Shown one piece after another: positions 8,660-17,184 of a stretch of 64,000 bases of DNA (positions within the stretch are counted from its first letter, which is position 1; each line of letters opens with the position of its first letter). The stretch comes from Flavimaribacter sediminis. GTDB lineage: Bacteria; Pseudomonadota; Alphaproteobacteria; Rhizobiales; Rhizobiaceae. Location: NCBI RefSeq assembly GCF_019492055.1, contig NZ_JAICBX010000009.1, forward strand, positions 18,636-82,635, in the 5' to 3' direction. The notes below the pieces were generated by a model, which searched no databases, had not been told where the DNA came from, and saw only the letters and a program-made list of their open reading frames with translations. The position numbers and the translations under genes were made by a program.

Positions 8660-9202
8660 ATGCCGGTCGTACGCGGAAAGAACATCGACATTTTGTACAG
8701 CGCGGAAGCAATTCACGCGCGCAATCTCCAGCTGGCGCAGGAAATTGCGACGGCTCCGAAGAACGATCTCCTGGTGATTTCGATCCTCAAGGGCTCTTTC
8801 ATCTTCGCCGCCGATCTGCTGCGCGCCCTGCACGAAGTCGGTCTTGCCCCGGAAGTCGAGTTCATTACGCTTTCGAGCTACGGCAAGGGAACGACCAGCC
8901 GCGGCGTCAAGATCATCAAGGACATCGACAGCGACGTTAAGGATCGTTCGATCCTGCTGATCGACGATATCCTGGAATCCGGAAACACGTTGCGTTTTGC
9001 GCGCGACCTGATGTTCGAGCGCGGCGCCAGCGATGTTTCGATCGCCGTTCTGCTCGACAAGCGGTCGCGTCGCCAGGGCGAACTCGACGCTGACCATGTC
9101 GGCTTCGAATGCCCGGATTATTTCGTCGTCGGCTACGGCATGGACGTCGCCTACGCGTTCCGGGAACTGCCCTTCGTCGGCGTGGTGACGGGCGACGCCT
9201 GA
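8660..9202 (+). CDS. hpt: Hypoxanthine phosphoribosyltransferase
   Basis: This 180-residue purine salvage enzyme converts hypoxanthine (and usually guanine) plus PRPP to the nucleotide. The PRPP-binding motif ILLIDDILESGNT lies at residues 98-110. VISILKGSFIF at about 39-49 and the FECPDYFVVGYGMD region near the C-terminus match the family. Its upstream gap of about 125 bp probably holds its own promoter. It is followed 192 bp later by cpdR. Confidence 0.93.
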   Translation: MPVVRGKNIDILYSAEAIHARNLQLAQEIATAPKNDLLVISILKGSFIFAADLLRALHEVGLAPEVEFITLSSYGKGTTSRGVKIIKDIDSDVKDRSILLIDDILESGNTLRFARDLMFERGASDVSIAVLLDKRSRRQGELDADHVGFECPDYFVVGYGMDVAYAFRELPFVGVVTGDA

Positions 9203-9394
9203 GCGCCTTTGGGCGGCCGCCAACCAAACGTTAATCATGTTGATCGATAGGCCTCGCGAAAAGCCGCCTGCGCGGGGCTGAAACCGACTTCGTTTACCCG
9301 CCGACAAGATTTGGATGTTTTGCTGTTTCACACAAGAGGCAACAGGAAGCCCGTTTGGCGACGACGGCTCCAAAGACAATCAGGTAGGTATGGC

Positions 9395-9757
9395 ATGGCA
9401 AGAATTCTGATCGCGGAAGACGAGGACGCGCTTCGGCGCTTCGTGAGTCGTGCGCTGCAGATGGACGGACATGAGGTGGTGGAAGTCGCGGACGGCGCAG
9501 AAGGCCTGCACTGCCTGCGCGACGGCGAACGCTACGACCTTTTGCTGTCTGATATTCGTATGCCGGAACTGGACGGCATTGCGCTGGCCCATACTGCGGC
9601 GATCGAGTTTCCGGCGACGAAGATCCTGCTGATGACGGGCTTCGCCGAACAGCGCGAACGCGCCGACAATCTGGCGCGGATTGTCGTGGACGTCGTGCCG
9701 AAACCGTTCAGCCTTCCCGATATTCGTTACGCGGTGGCCGAAGCGCTGTCGCACTGA
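9395..9757 (+). CDS. cpdR: Single-domain response regulator CpdR
   Basis: This 120-residue protein is one receiver domain with no output domain. The acidic pair is EDED near residues 8-11, the phosphoacceptor is Asp53 in LLLSDIRMPELDG, and VPKPF supplies the conserved lysine near residue 102. Length and sequence match CpdR, which in Caulobacter and Sinorhizobium is phosphorylated through the CckA-ChpT relay and, when unphosphorylated, brings substrates and ClpXP to the cell pole. The start at 9395 has AGGTAGG seven bases upstream; longer reading has no family similarity. Confidence 0.85.
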   Translation: MARILIAEDEDALRRFVSRALQMDGHEVVEVADGAEGLHCLRDGERYDLLLSDIRMPELDGIALAHTAAIEFPATKILLMTGFAEQRERADNLARIVVDVVPKPFSLPDIRYAVAEALSH

Positions 9758-9803
9758 CGCCAGTTCGGCCAGCGGCCGAAACGCTGCCCGCCCGGTCGCC
9801 GGA

Positions 9804-9847
9804 GGCGACCTGTCCCCATTGCAGGTCGGGCCTGCAATGGGGTCGCA
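9804..9847. terminator. Strong hairpin between convergent cpdR and TIGR02302 gene
   Basis: CCCCATTGCAGG (9814-9825) and CCTGCAATGGGG (9831-9842) form a perfect 12-bp stem with a 5-nt loop. The stem can be lengthened by GCGAC (9804-9808) with GTCGC (9842-9846). There is no clear T-tract on either side. It lies between two convergent genes, so a bidirectional transcription stop or 3' end stabiliser is likely. The core is reminiscent of the palindromic repeats but lacks their flanks. Confidence 0.6.
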
Positions 9848-9861
9848 GCCTTGGGCGCTGA

Positions 9862-12417
9862 TCAGTTGTTGTTGTCCAGAAGCCGCTCCAGATAGAAGCG
9901 CTCCATTTCGGGCCGGAAGGCGTCGCCGAGCCGGTCGCGAATGGCTTCCAGGATCCGGCGGGCGCGCTGGATATCGGCTTCCTCCGGAATCTTGACGTTT
10001 TCTCCGAAATCCGGGCCGGTGTTGGCTTGCGGCCTGCCGAGCGGATCGCGGCCCTGCCGATTGGGCGAAGCCTGGCCGTTCATCGGACCCGGGTTCTGGC
10101 CCATGGCCTGACGCATCTGGTTCATCATGTCCTGGGCGCCGCGGCGCAGCGCCTGCAGGGCGCGGCCCTGTTCGTCGACGGCGGTCCCGCCTTCGCCTTC
10201 ACCCAGCGCTTCGCCAGCCTCGCCCATGGCTTCGCCGGCCTCATCGAAGCCTTCGCCGGGCTGAATGCCGAATTCTTCCAGCGCCTGCTGCAATTCGCCA
10301 AGCTGCTGCTGCAGCGCGTCCTGCTGTTCCTGCAACTGACGCAGCGCCTCGCGGAGCTGCTCCTCGGTCATGTCGCCCATTTCGCCTTGCTGCTGCTGAC
10401 CGTTCTCGCCCTGCTGCTGTTGCTGCTGGCCTTCATTGCCGAAAAGCTGCTGTTGCCGGCGCTGCCTCAGCGCCTGTTCGAGATCGAAGGTCTCTTCCAT
10501 CAATTGCTGCTGGCGCTGCATCAGTTCGCCGAGTTCGTCCATCCGCTGGCGCATGGGATTGTCGCCCTGGGCCTGCTGATGCTGGCCTGTCTGCAGATTG
10601 TTCATCATGCGCTGCAGTTCCGACAGCAATTGCTGCGCCTGATCGCGCGCGCCGGATTGCGCCAGATTCTCGATCTGGTCGAGCAGGCGGTCGATGTCCT
10701 GTTGGCGCAGAATGTTCTGCATGGATTGCGGCGGCATTTGCTGGGCCATCTCGGGGTTCTGCTGCATGGCCTGCGCCAGCGCCTCGAGGAATTCCTGCAT
10801 GGCTTCGCGCAACTCGTCCATCAACGCCTGAATGGTTTCGTCGTCCGCGCCGTTTTCAAGCGCCTCGGAGAGGGCGCGCTGGGCGTCGCGCAGACGCCGT
10901 TCGGCGAAGGAGAGGTCGCCGTCCTCGATGCCGATGGCGATGTCCCACATGTAGTCCGCCGCGTCGCGCAGCATGTCGTCGTCGAAGGCTTGGCGCATGC
11001 GGGCGCGCGCCGACTTGATGAGAAGGTAATGCGTCGTGTTGTCGATGGTTTCTTCCGCCGCCATGGTCAGGGCGTCGTTGAACTCCACCGCCCGGTCGAG
11101 ATCGTTTGTGTCGAGACTGAGGATCTGGCGCTGCTCGGCGACGGAACCGGCGAGCAGATTGTAGAAGGTCCTGGCCGGCAGGATCGTTTCGACCGTCTCG
11201 CTACGTCCCTCCTGGCCGGTTGCGTCGGTTGCGACGAGCGTGATCTTCACGGCTTTGCCGGCCATCGGATGTTCCGTCAGGTCACGGCTTTCGCGACCCT
11301 TGCGGGACCGGGCATTGCGTTTCGGCACCGTCAATTCGTATTCCGGCAGGTCGTAGAGTGGATTGGCGTCGTCGGCGGAGGGCTCGACGGGCAGGATTTC
11401 GGCGCGGGCGGATTCGAGGCCGTAATCGTCGCTGGCGGAAAAGGCAATCTCCAGCGCGCCGTTGGCGGCGGCCGCTGGATCCGCCTCGAAGGCGATGACC
11501 GGCGCTTCGTCGGCCAGCAGGTCAAAGGTCCAGCCATGGATAGGCGCTTCGGCCTGGCGTATCTCGAGCCGGCCGCTGTCTGGAATCGGAAAACGATAAT
11601 TGCGCGCCGCCGCCGTGGCGACGCCGTCCTCGTTTTCTTCCTCCCCGATTGTTTCCTCATTGTAGGCGACTGCCTCCGAGCCCTGGCCGCCGACGATGCG
11701 CACAAGCACCTCGCTGCCTTCGGGAACGGTGATGATGTCTGGCAGGCCGATTTCGCCGCCAGTGAGAAACAGCGGCGCCTTGCCGGTGTAGGCCGGGGGC
11801 GTCACCCAGGCGTCAATGCGGATACCGGCGAGATTTTCTGTTCGGGCGTGGCTCGTAAAGGCGTCTCCAAGCCGGCCGGAATGGTTCGACCAGGAATAGC
11901 CAAAGGCGGCGACGAGCAGCAACGCGACGAGCGCCCGAACGCCCCATGGGTCAGCGCGGGGCGTATCGGGCTTCGGCGCATGCACATGCACATCGTCGAG
12001 CCTGTCATACATGCGCTGCTTGTGGGTTTGCCAAAGCACCCGCGCAAACTCGGAGTCGTTTTCCAGCCGGTCCGACTGGACGGCGATCGCCTGGTGGGCG
12101 ATACGGTTGTCTTTCTCGAGGCGCCTTGTGGCCTCCTGTGCGTCGGGCCAGCGCAGACGACGAAGCGGAACGAGGCTTGCCAGGAACGCCGCCAGCATAG
12201 CGGCCAGCGAGGCGATGCGCGCCCAGTCGGGCACGGCGCGAAAATAACCGATCCAGGACAGTATCGCGAAGAGGGCGAGAACGCCGAAAGCAGGCAGCAA
12301 CCTGGGCCACAGCCGCTCAAGAAAAATCACGACGCGCGTAAACTGACGGCTGACGGAAATTCGCGCCAACCGGCTGACTTTGGAGGCTGCTTCGTTCGAA
12401 GCTTCGTTCTGGTTCAT
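9862..12417 (-). CDS. TIGR02302 / DUF4175 family membrane protein
   Basis: This 851-residue protein has three hydrophobic segments in its first 190 residues, then an exported beta-rich middle, then a long helical, very glutamine-rich C-terminal region (roughly residues 540-790, with runs such as QQQQQQGE and QLQEQQDALQQQL). This is the build of the alphaproteobacterial TIGR02302 family, whose function is unknown. The ATG at 12417 has AGAGGGA about 8 nt upstream; a GTG six bases earlier is less well placed. It follows lysA in the same direction after 97 bp. Confidence 0.88.
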   Translation of the reverse strand: MNQNEASNEAASKVSRLARISVSRQFTRVVIFLERLWPRLLPAFGVLALFAILSWIGYFRAVPDWARIASLAAMLAAFLASLVPLRRLRWPDAQEATRRLEKDNRIAHQAIAVQSDRLENDSEFARVLWQTHKQRMYDRLDDVHVHAPKPDTPRADPWGVRALVALLLVAAFGYSWSNHSGRLGDAFTSHARTENLAGIRIDAWVTPPAYTGKAPLFLTGGEIGLPDIITVPEGSEVLVRIVGGQGSEAVAYNEETIGEEENEDGVATAAARNYRFPIPDSGRLEIRQAEAPIHGWTFDLLADEAPVIAFEADPAAAANGALEIAFSASDDYGLESARAEILPVEPSADDANPLYDLPEYELTVPKRNARSRKGRESRDLTEHPMAGKAVKITLVATDATGQEGRSETVETILPARTFYNLLAGSVAEQRQILSLDTNDLDRAVEFNDALTMAAEETIDNTTHYLLIKSARARMRQAFDDDMLRDAADYMWDIAIGIEDGDLSFAERRLRDAQRALSEALENGADDETIQALMDELREAMQEFLEALAQAMQQNPEMAQQMPPQSMQNILRQQDIDRLLDQIENLAQSGARDQAQQLLSELQRMMNNLQTGQHQQAQGDNPMRQRMDELGELMQRQQQLMEETFDLEQALRQRRQQQLFGNEGQQQQQQGENGQQQQGEMGDMTEEQLREALRQLQEQQDALQQQLGELQQALEEFGIQPGEGFDEAGEAMGEAGEALGEGEGGTAVDEQGRALQALRRGAQDMMNQMRQAMGQNPGPMNGQASPNRQGRDPLGRPQANTGPDFGENVKIPEEADIQRARRILEAIRDRLGDAFRPEMERFYLERLLDNNN

Positions 12418-12514
12418 CGCCACAGTCCCTCTGCGCCATAAAGAATAGCACTCTTTTGGGCGATGGCGAGGCCGGCAACGAAATTGTGACCTACCGCAAC
12501 GCTTTATTCCGTGG

Positions 12515-13783
12515 TTATTTCAGCCAGTCGGGAATGGAATCGAGGCCGATCAGATCCTCATAGGTCGGGCGCGGGCGAACGACGTGATAGCTGTCGCCCC
12601 TGACCAGAACCTCCGGCGCGAGCAGGCGGGTGTTGTAGGTGGAGGACTGGACCGCGCCGTAGGCGCCAGCCGTTCCAACCGCGATCAGGTCGCCCTGCTT
12701 CAGCTCCGGCAGAGACCGCTCGCGGGCGAGAAAGTCGCCGCTTTCGCAGACCGGGCCGACGACGTCGACGACGATATGCGGCGTATCCGCCGGCGGCAGG
12801 ACCACCGGCCGGATGTCGTGCCATGCGTCGTAGAGGGTCGGCCGGATGAGATCGTTCATGGCCGCGTCGACAATTGCGAAATTGCGAGCGTCGCCGTGCT
12901 TCATGTAAAGCACCTCGGCGACCAGAATTCCGGCGTTTCCGGCGATCATGCGGCCGGGTTCGAAGATAACCTGGCAGTCGAGCTGGCGCACCTGTTCCAG
13001 CACGACGTCGGCATAGGCGCGCGGATCGGGCGGCGGTTCGTTGTCTGACCGATAGGGGATGCCGAGCCCGCCGCCGACGTCGACGTGCCGGATGGCGTGG
13101 CCCGCCGCGCGCAGCTTGCCCACGATCTCCTTCAGAAGCAGGAAGGCGTCGCCATAGGGCTTCAGATCTGTGATCTGGCTGCCGATATGCATGTCGATGC
13201 CGGTGATCTCGACGCCGGGCATGGCGGCGGCGCGCGCATAGACAGCTTCGGCGTGTTCGAGGGAAATGCCGAACTTGTTTTCCTTCTTGCCGGTCGAGAT
13301 CTTGGCGTGGGTGCGGGCGTCGACATCCGGGTTGATTCGAAAGGAGACCGGCGCGCGCTTGCCGAGCGCCTGGGCGCGCGCGTTGATCATGTCGAGTTCG
13401 GGTTCGGACTCTACGTTGAAGCAGAGAATGCCGACTTCAAGGCCGAAATCGATTTCGGCCGCCGTCTTGCCGACGCCGGAAAAGACGATCTTCGACGGCT
13501 CAATGCCGGCGGCAAGCGCGCGACGCAACTCACCTTCCGACACGACGTCGGCGCCTGCGCCCATTTGCGCCAGGGTCATCAGGACGGCCTGGTTGGAGTT
13601 GGCCTTCATGGCGTAGCAGACAAGCGCGTCGATATCCGAAAAGGCCTCGGCGAAGACACGATAGTGGCGCGTCAGCGTCGCAGTCGAATAGCAATAGAAA
13701 GGGGTGCCGACCGCGCGCGCAATGTCGGGAATGCTGACGCCCTCGGCATGCAGGACGCCGTCTCGATACTCGAAATGATTCAC
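12515..13783 (-). CDS. lysA: Diaminopimelate decarboxylase
   Basis: This 422-residue PLP enzyme of fold type III makes lysine from meso-diaminopimelate. The PLP lysine is Lys60 in YAMKANSN. Other signs are HIGSQITDL, the glycine-rich HVDVGGGLG phosphate-binding loop, and VVGPVCESGDF near the C-terminus, which contributes the partner-subunit active-site cysteine. It lies 10 bp after the small lipoprotein gene and is co-directional with argH. Confidence 0.96.
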   Translation of the reverse strand: MNHFEYRDGVLHAEGVSIPDIARAVGTPFYCYSTATLTRHYRVFAEAFSDIDALVCYAMKANSNQAVLMTLAQMGAGADVVSEGELRRALAAGIEPSKIVFSGVGKTAAEIDFGLEVGILCFNVESEPELDMINARAQALGKRAPVSFRINPDVDARTHAKISTGKKENKFGISLEHAEAVYARAAAMPGVEITGIDMHIGSQITDLKPYGDAFLLLKEIVGKLRAAGHAIRHVDVGGGLGIPYRSDNEPPPDPRAYADVVLEQVRQLDCQVIFEPGRMIAGNAGILVAEVLYMKHGDARNFAIVDAAMNDLIRPTLYDAWHDIRPVVLPPADTPHIVVDVVGPVCESGDFLARERSLPELKQGDLIAVGTAGAYGAVQSSTYNTRLLAPEVLVRGDSYHVVRPRPTYEDLIGLDSIPDWLK

Positions 13784-13793
13784 GGTTTTCGGC

Positions 13794-14081
13794 CTACTGG
13801 ATCAGCGGATCGAGAATGAACGGTTTGTCGGGGTTTCCGCGTTTGCGCTTGCCTTCTTCGCCTTCCCCTTGCGGGCCGGCGCTTGCCGATTGCGGACCGC
13901 CGGGGCCTGCAGACTGATCAGCGGTTCCGCCTTTGGCGTCGTCGGCGGCGCGTTCGCGCGGCAGCTGCCTCGGATTGGGATCAGGCAGTCTCAGCTCGTT
14001 CTTTCGACCGCATCCTGCGGCGATCAACGCAATCATGGACAGGACGGCGGCCATCTTCAAATAGGTTACAGCGGTCTTCAT
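13794..14081 (-). CDS. Small lipoprotein, LptM-like
   Basis: This 95-residue protein has a signal peptide with lipobox LIAAGC (Cys at about residue 23). It is followed by GRKNELRLPDPNP and a low-complexity, Gly/Ser/Gln- and charge-rich tail. Short lipoproteins of this kind between argH and lysA are annotated LptM (YifL); LptM in E. coli helps LptD maturation. Assignment here rests on lipobox, size and position. It sits between argH and lysA with short gaps. The ATG at 14081 starts the signal peptide; longer reading adds a polar stretch that would spoil it. Confidence 0.72.
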   Translation of the reverse strand: MKTAVTYLKMAAVLSMIALIAAGCGRKNELRLPDPNPRQLPRERAADDAKGGTADQSAGPGGPQSASAGPQGEGEEGKRKRGNPDKPFILDPLIQ

Positions 14082-14175
14082 ACGTTCGCACCTGCCCGAT
14101 ATGCAGTCATTCGAAATAAACCCAGAGATCTTGTAGCGAAGTTCGCGGCGATTGTGCACCCTGCATTTTGCCTAA

Positions 14176-15564
14176 TTACAGATGCTTGCGCCACCAGGTG
14201 ATTTGCCGGCGCACTTCATCAGGCGCGGCGCCGCCGAAACTGGTGCGGCTTGCGACGGAGGCTTCGACGCTCAGCACCGAATAGACGTCGTCGGTGATGG
14301 CGTCGTTGATGGACTGCAGGTCGGCGAGTTCGAGCCCGGACAGGTCGCATCCCTTCTCTTCCGCCAGCGCCACCGCCTGCCCTGTGACATGGTGGGCCTC
14401 GCGGAAGGGCAGGCCTGCCACGCGGACCAGCCAGTCGGCGAGATCGGTGGCGGTGGAATAACCGGCGCCTGCGGCGTGGCGCATGGCGTCCGGCAGCACC
14501 TGCAGGTCGCGGATCATGCCGGTCATGGCGGCGATTGCGAGTTCAAGCGTGGCGGCGGCGTCAAAGACCTGCTCCTTGTCCTCCTGCATGTCCTTGGAGT
14601 AGGCGAGCGGCAGGCCCTTCATGACAGTGAGAAGCGCAATGAGAGCGCCGTTGATACGGCCGGTCTTGGCGCGCACGAGTTCGGCGGCGTCGGGATTCTT
14701 CTTCTGCGGCATGATGGACGAGCCTGTCGAAAAGGCGTCCGACAGCCGGACGAAACCGAATTGCGGCGTCGACCAGATGACGATCTCTTCCGCCAGCCGC
14801 GAAAGATGCGTGCCGCAAATCGCCGCAGCCGACAGGAACTCCAGGGCGAAATCGCGGTCCGACACGGTGTCGATGGAGTTGCGGGTCGGGCCGGAAAAGC
14901 CGAGCGCCCTGGCCGTCTGGTGGCGATCGATCGGAAAGCCCGTGCCGGCCAGCGCGGCGGCGCCGAGCGGGCATTCGTCCAGCCGGGCAAGCGCGTCGCG
15001 CATGCGCGAGCGGTCGCGGGAAAACATTTCGACATAGGCCATGCAATGGTGGCCAAACGTCACCGGCTGCGCCGTCTGGAGGTGCGTGAAGCCGGGCATG
15101 ACGGTGTCGGCGTGCTCTTCGGCCTTGTCGAGGAAGGCCGCCATCAGCGCGCCGAGCGCCGCCACCGATTTCTCCAGTTCCGCGCGCACCCACATGCGGA
15201 AATCGACGGCGACCTGATCGTTGCGCGAGCGCGCGGTGTGCAGCCGGCCTGCCGCAGGGCCGACAAGGTCGGCGAGACGCGACTCGATGTTCATGTGAAT
15301 GTCTTCGAGCTGTCGCGAAAATGTGAAGGTTCCGGCATTGATTTCGGACAGTATTGTGTTCAAACCGGCGACAATCCGGTCGCGGTCGTCGCCGGAGACG
15401 ATGCCGGTGTCGGCCAGCATGGCGACATGGGCGAGCGAGCCTTCGATATCCTGCGCCGACAGCTTGCGGTCGAAATCGATGGATGCATTGATTTCTTCCA
15501 TGATGGCGTCGGGGCCGGAGGCGAAACGCCCGCCCCACATCTGGTTGGAGGTTTTACCGGTCAT
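14176..15564 (-). CDS. argH: Argininosuccinate lyase
   Basis: This 462-residue enzyme performs the last step of arginine synthesis (argininosuccinate to arginine plus fumarate). The superfamily signature [11 protein letters not shown] lies at residues 281-291. [13 protein letters not shown] near 113 and MPGFTHLQ near 156 are also diagnostic. The start [12 protein letters not shown] at 15564 matches the family; the open frame upstream is shadow over tlpA. Its start codon is interleaved with a possible tlpA start on the other strand. Confidence 0.96.
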   Translation of the reverse strand: MTGKTSNQMWGGRFASGPDAIMEEINASIDFDRKLSAQDIEGSLAHVAMLADTGIVSGDDRDRIVAGLNTILSEINAGTFTFSRQLEDIHMNIESRLADLVGPAAGRLHTARSRNDQVAVDFRMWVRAELEKSVAALGALMAAFLDKAEEHADTVMPGFTHLQTAQPVTFGHHCMAYVEMFSRDRSRMRDALARLDECPLGAAALAGTGFPIDRHQTARALGFSGPTRNSIDTVSDRDFALEFLSAAAICGTHLSRLAEEIVIWSTPQFGFVRLSDAFSTGSSIMPQKKNPDAAELVRAKTGRINGALIALLTVMKGLPLAYSKDMQEDKEQVFDAAATLELAIAAMTGMIRDLQVLPDAMRHAAGAGYSTATDLADWLVRVAGLPFREAHHVTGQAVALAEEKGCDLSGLELADLQSINDAITDDVYSVLSVEASVASRTSFGGAAPDEVRRQITWWRKHL

Positions 15565-15592
15565 GAATGAAGATACTCCGGAGAAGACGTCG

Positions 15593-16273
15593 ATGGCGGC
15601 TCTAAAACACAGCAAGCGGTTCCCGGTCAGGACAATCGGCCTCGCCGTTGTCCTGGTAGTGCTCGCCGGCGCTGTTGCGGTATACGTGAACCAGGCGCCT
15701 TCTGGCAACACGCCAGATCAGGCGGCGGTAGCGGTTTCCGATTGTTCTGCGGCTGGCGACCTTGGCCGCAGGATAGCGCCGCTTGCCGTGGGCGACATCG
15801 CGGCGATGGGCGTCGTGGACGCGCCCCAGTCGGTTTCCGGGCTGGCCTTCGACGGACCGGACGGAACGCCGATGACGCTGGGCGATCTTGCCGGCAAGAC
15901 GCTGCTGGTCAATCTCTGGGCGACCTGGTGCGTGCCCTGCCGAGAGGAGATGCCGACGCTCGACAGCCTGCAGGCCGAACTGGGCGGCGAGGACTTCGAG
16001 GTCGTGGCGATCAATATCGATACCGGCGGAGACGAAAAACCGAAGACTTTTCTCGACGGGATCGGGATCCAGGATCTGGCGTTCTATCGCGACAATTCAA
16101 TGGACGTCTTCAACGAGTTGAAGAAACAGGGCCACGCGGTGGGTTTGCCTGCGACGCTGCTGATCGACGAGAACGGCTGTCCCGTCTCTCGCATGTTCGG
16201 CCCCGCCAACTGGTCCGGCGAAGACGCGAAGGCCTATCTTCGGGCGGCCATGGGGCCGAAGGGCGAGGTTTAG
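15593..16273 (+). CDS. tlpA: TlpA family thiol:disulfide oxidoreductase
   Basis: This 226-residue protein has an N-terminal membrane anchor (about residues 14-32) and a periplasmic thioredoxin-fold domain with active site WCVPC (Cys113, Cys116) and a later cis-proline in GLPATLL. TlpA keeps periplasmic thiols reduced during cytochrome oxidase assembly, notably copper-site maturation. The ATG at 15593 has GGAGAAG six bases upstream; an in-frame ATG at 15563 is an alternative and overlaps the argH start codon. Divergent placement next to argH is a known rhizobial arrangement. Confidence 0.9.
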   Translation: MAALKHSKRFPVRTIGLAVVLVVLAGAVAVYVNQAPSGNTPDQAAVAVSDCSAAGDLGRRIAPLAVGDIAAMGVVDAPQSVSGLAFDGPDGTPMTLGDLAGKTLLVNLWATWCVPCREEMPTLDSLQAELGGEDFEVVAINIDTGGDEKPKTFLDGIGIQDLAFYRDNSMDVFNELKKQGHAVGLPATLLIDENGCPVSRMFGPANWSGEDAKAYLRAAMGPKGEV

Positions 16274-16282
16274 GGGGTAAAA

Positions 16283-17161
16283 TCAGGAGCCGTCGTCGCT
16301 ATCGTCGAGCCGCAGTCCGGTCTTCTCCTCGACATAGCGCACGAAAGCGGTGACGGGCGCGCCCGGTCCGAGCTTCTCATCCGCGTCTTCCCACATGGCG
16401 CGTCCTGCTTCGAGAAACGGCAGGTCGAGACCCAGTTCGCGGCCGAGGCGCGTTGCGATCTCGACATCCTTGTGCATGAGCGAGAGCTTGAAGCCGTCCT
16501 CGAATTTTCGGTTCAGCACATCCTGATGCAGACGCTCGGTTGTCCAGAAACTCTGGCCGGTGGACACGTTGAGGACATCCGCCATGGCGGATGGATCCAG
16601 ACCGTAGGCCTTGCCGATCAACATTGCCTCCGTCGTTCCGATGACGGTCATGGCGGTGATGATGTTGTTGATGGTCTTCATCGCATGACCTGCGCCCAGC
16701 GGACCGACATGGTGGGTCGCCTTGCCCATAACGTCGAGGAGCGGCCTCGCCCGGGCGACATCGGCGTCCGATCCGCCGACCATGAAGACAAGCGTGGCGC
16801 TTTCCGCCCCCCAACTGGCGCCGGAAACAGGCGCGTCGACCATCGATACGCCTTTGTCCGCCAGCCGCTGCGCTGTTTCGCGGGTCAGCCACGGTTCGGC
16901 GGAACTCGTGTCGACGAAAAGCGAACCCGCCTTGCAGACGGTCAGGATTTCATCGACCACCGACGCCACCACGCCGCCATGCGGCAGCATGGTGATGATG
17001 ATATCGGCGTCGCGCGCGGCGTCCACCGCCGACGATTTCCGATCCACGTCCTTTCCCACATTGGGGTCCGGGTCGTAACCGACCACATTGTAACCCGCGG
17101 TGGCGAGATTTCGGGCCATGGCGCCGCCCATGACGCCGAGCCCGATGAAACAGATCTGCAT
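16283..17161 (-). CDS. NAD(P)-dependent oxidoreductase, 3-hydroxyisobutyrate dehydrogenase family
   Basis: This 292-residue beta-hydroxyacid dehydrogenase has the dinucleotide fingerprint FIGLGVMGGAMARNL at its N-terminus, the substrate motif DAPVSGASWGAES at about residues 118-130, and the catalytic lysine region GHAMKTINN near 165. The family includes 3-hydroxyisobutyrate, tartronate semialdehyde and L-threonate-type dehydrogenases; sequence alone does not fix which. The ATG at 17161 has GGAGGG upstream. It follows the cyclase gene with 23 bp between and is convergent with tlpA (9-bp gap). Confidence 0.88.
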   Translation of the reverse strand: MQICFIGLGVMGGAMARNLATAGYNVVGYDPDPNVGKDVDRKSSAVDAARDADIIITMLPHGGVVASVVDEILTVCKAGSLFVDTSSAEPWLTRETAQRLADKGVSMVDAPVSGASWGAESATLVFMVGGSDADVARARPLLDVMGKATHHVGPLGAGHAMKTINNIITAMTVIGTTEAMLIGKAYGLDPSAMADVLNVSTGQSFWTTERLHQDVLNRKFEDGFKLSLMHKDVEIATRLGRELGLDLPFLEAGRAMWEDADEKLGPGAPVTAFVRYVEEKTGLRLDDSDDGS

Positions 17162-17184
17162 TGTTGCTCCCTCCAATCGCCGAA

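Noticed and set aside
10027..12441. Plus-strand frame of about 804 codons opposite the TIGR02302 gene
   Set aside because: Its long Leu/Gln runs are the complement of the real glutamine-rich coding region; no family match or own start signal.
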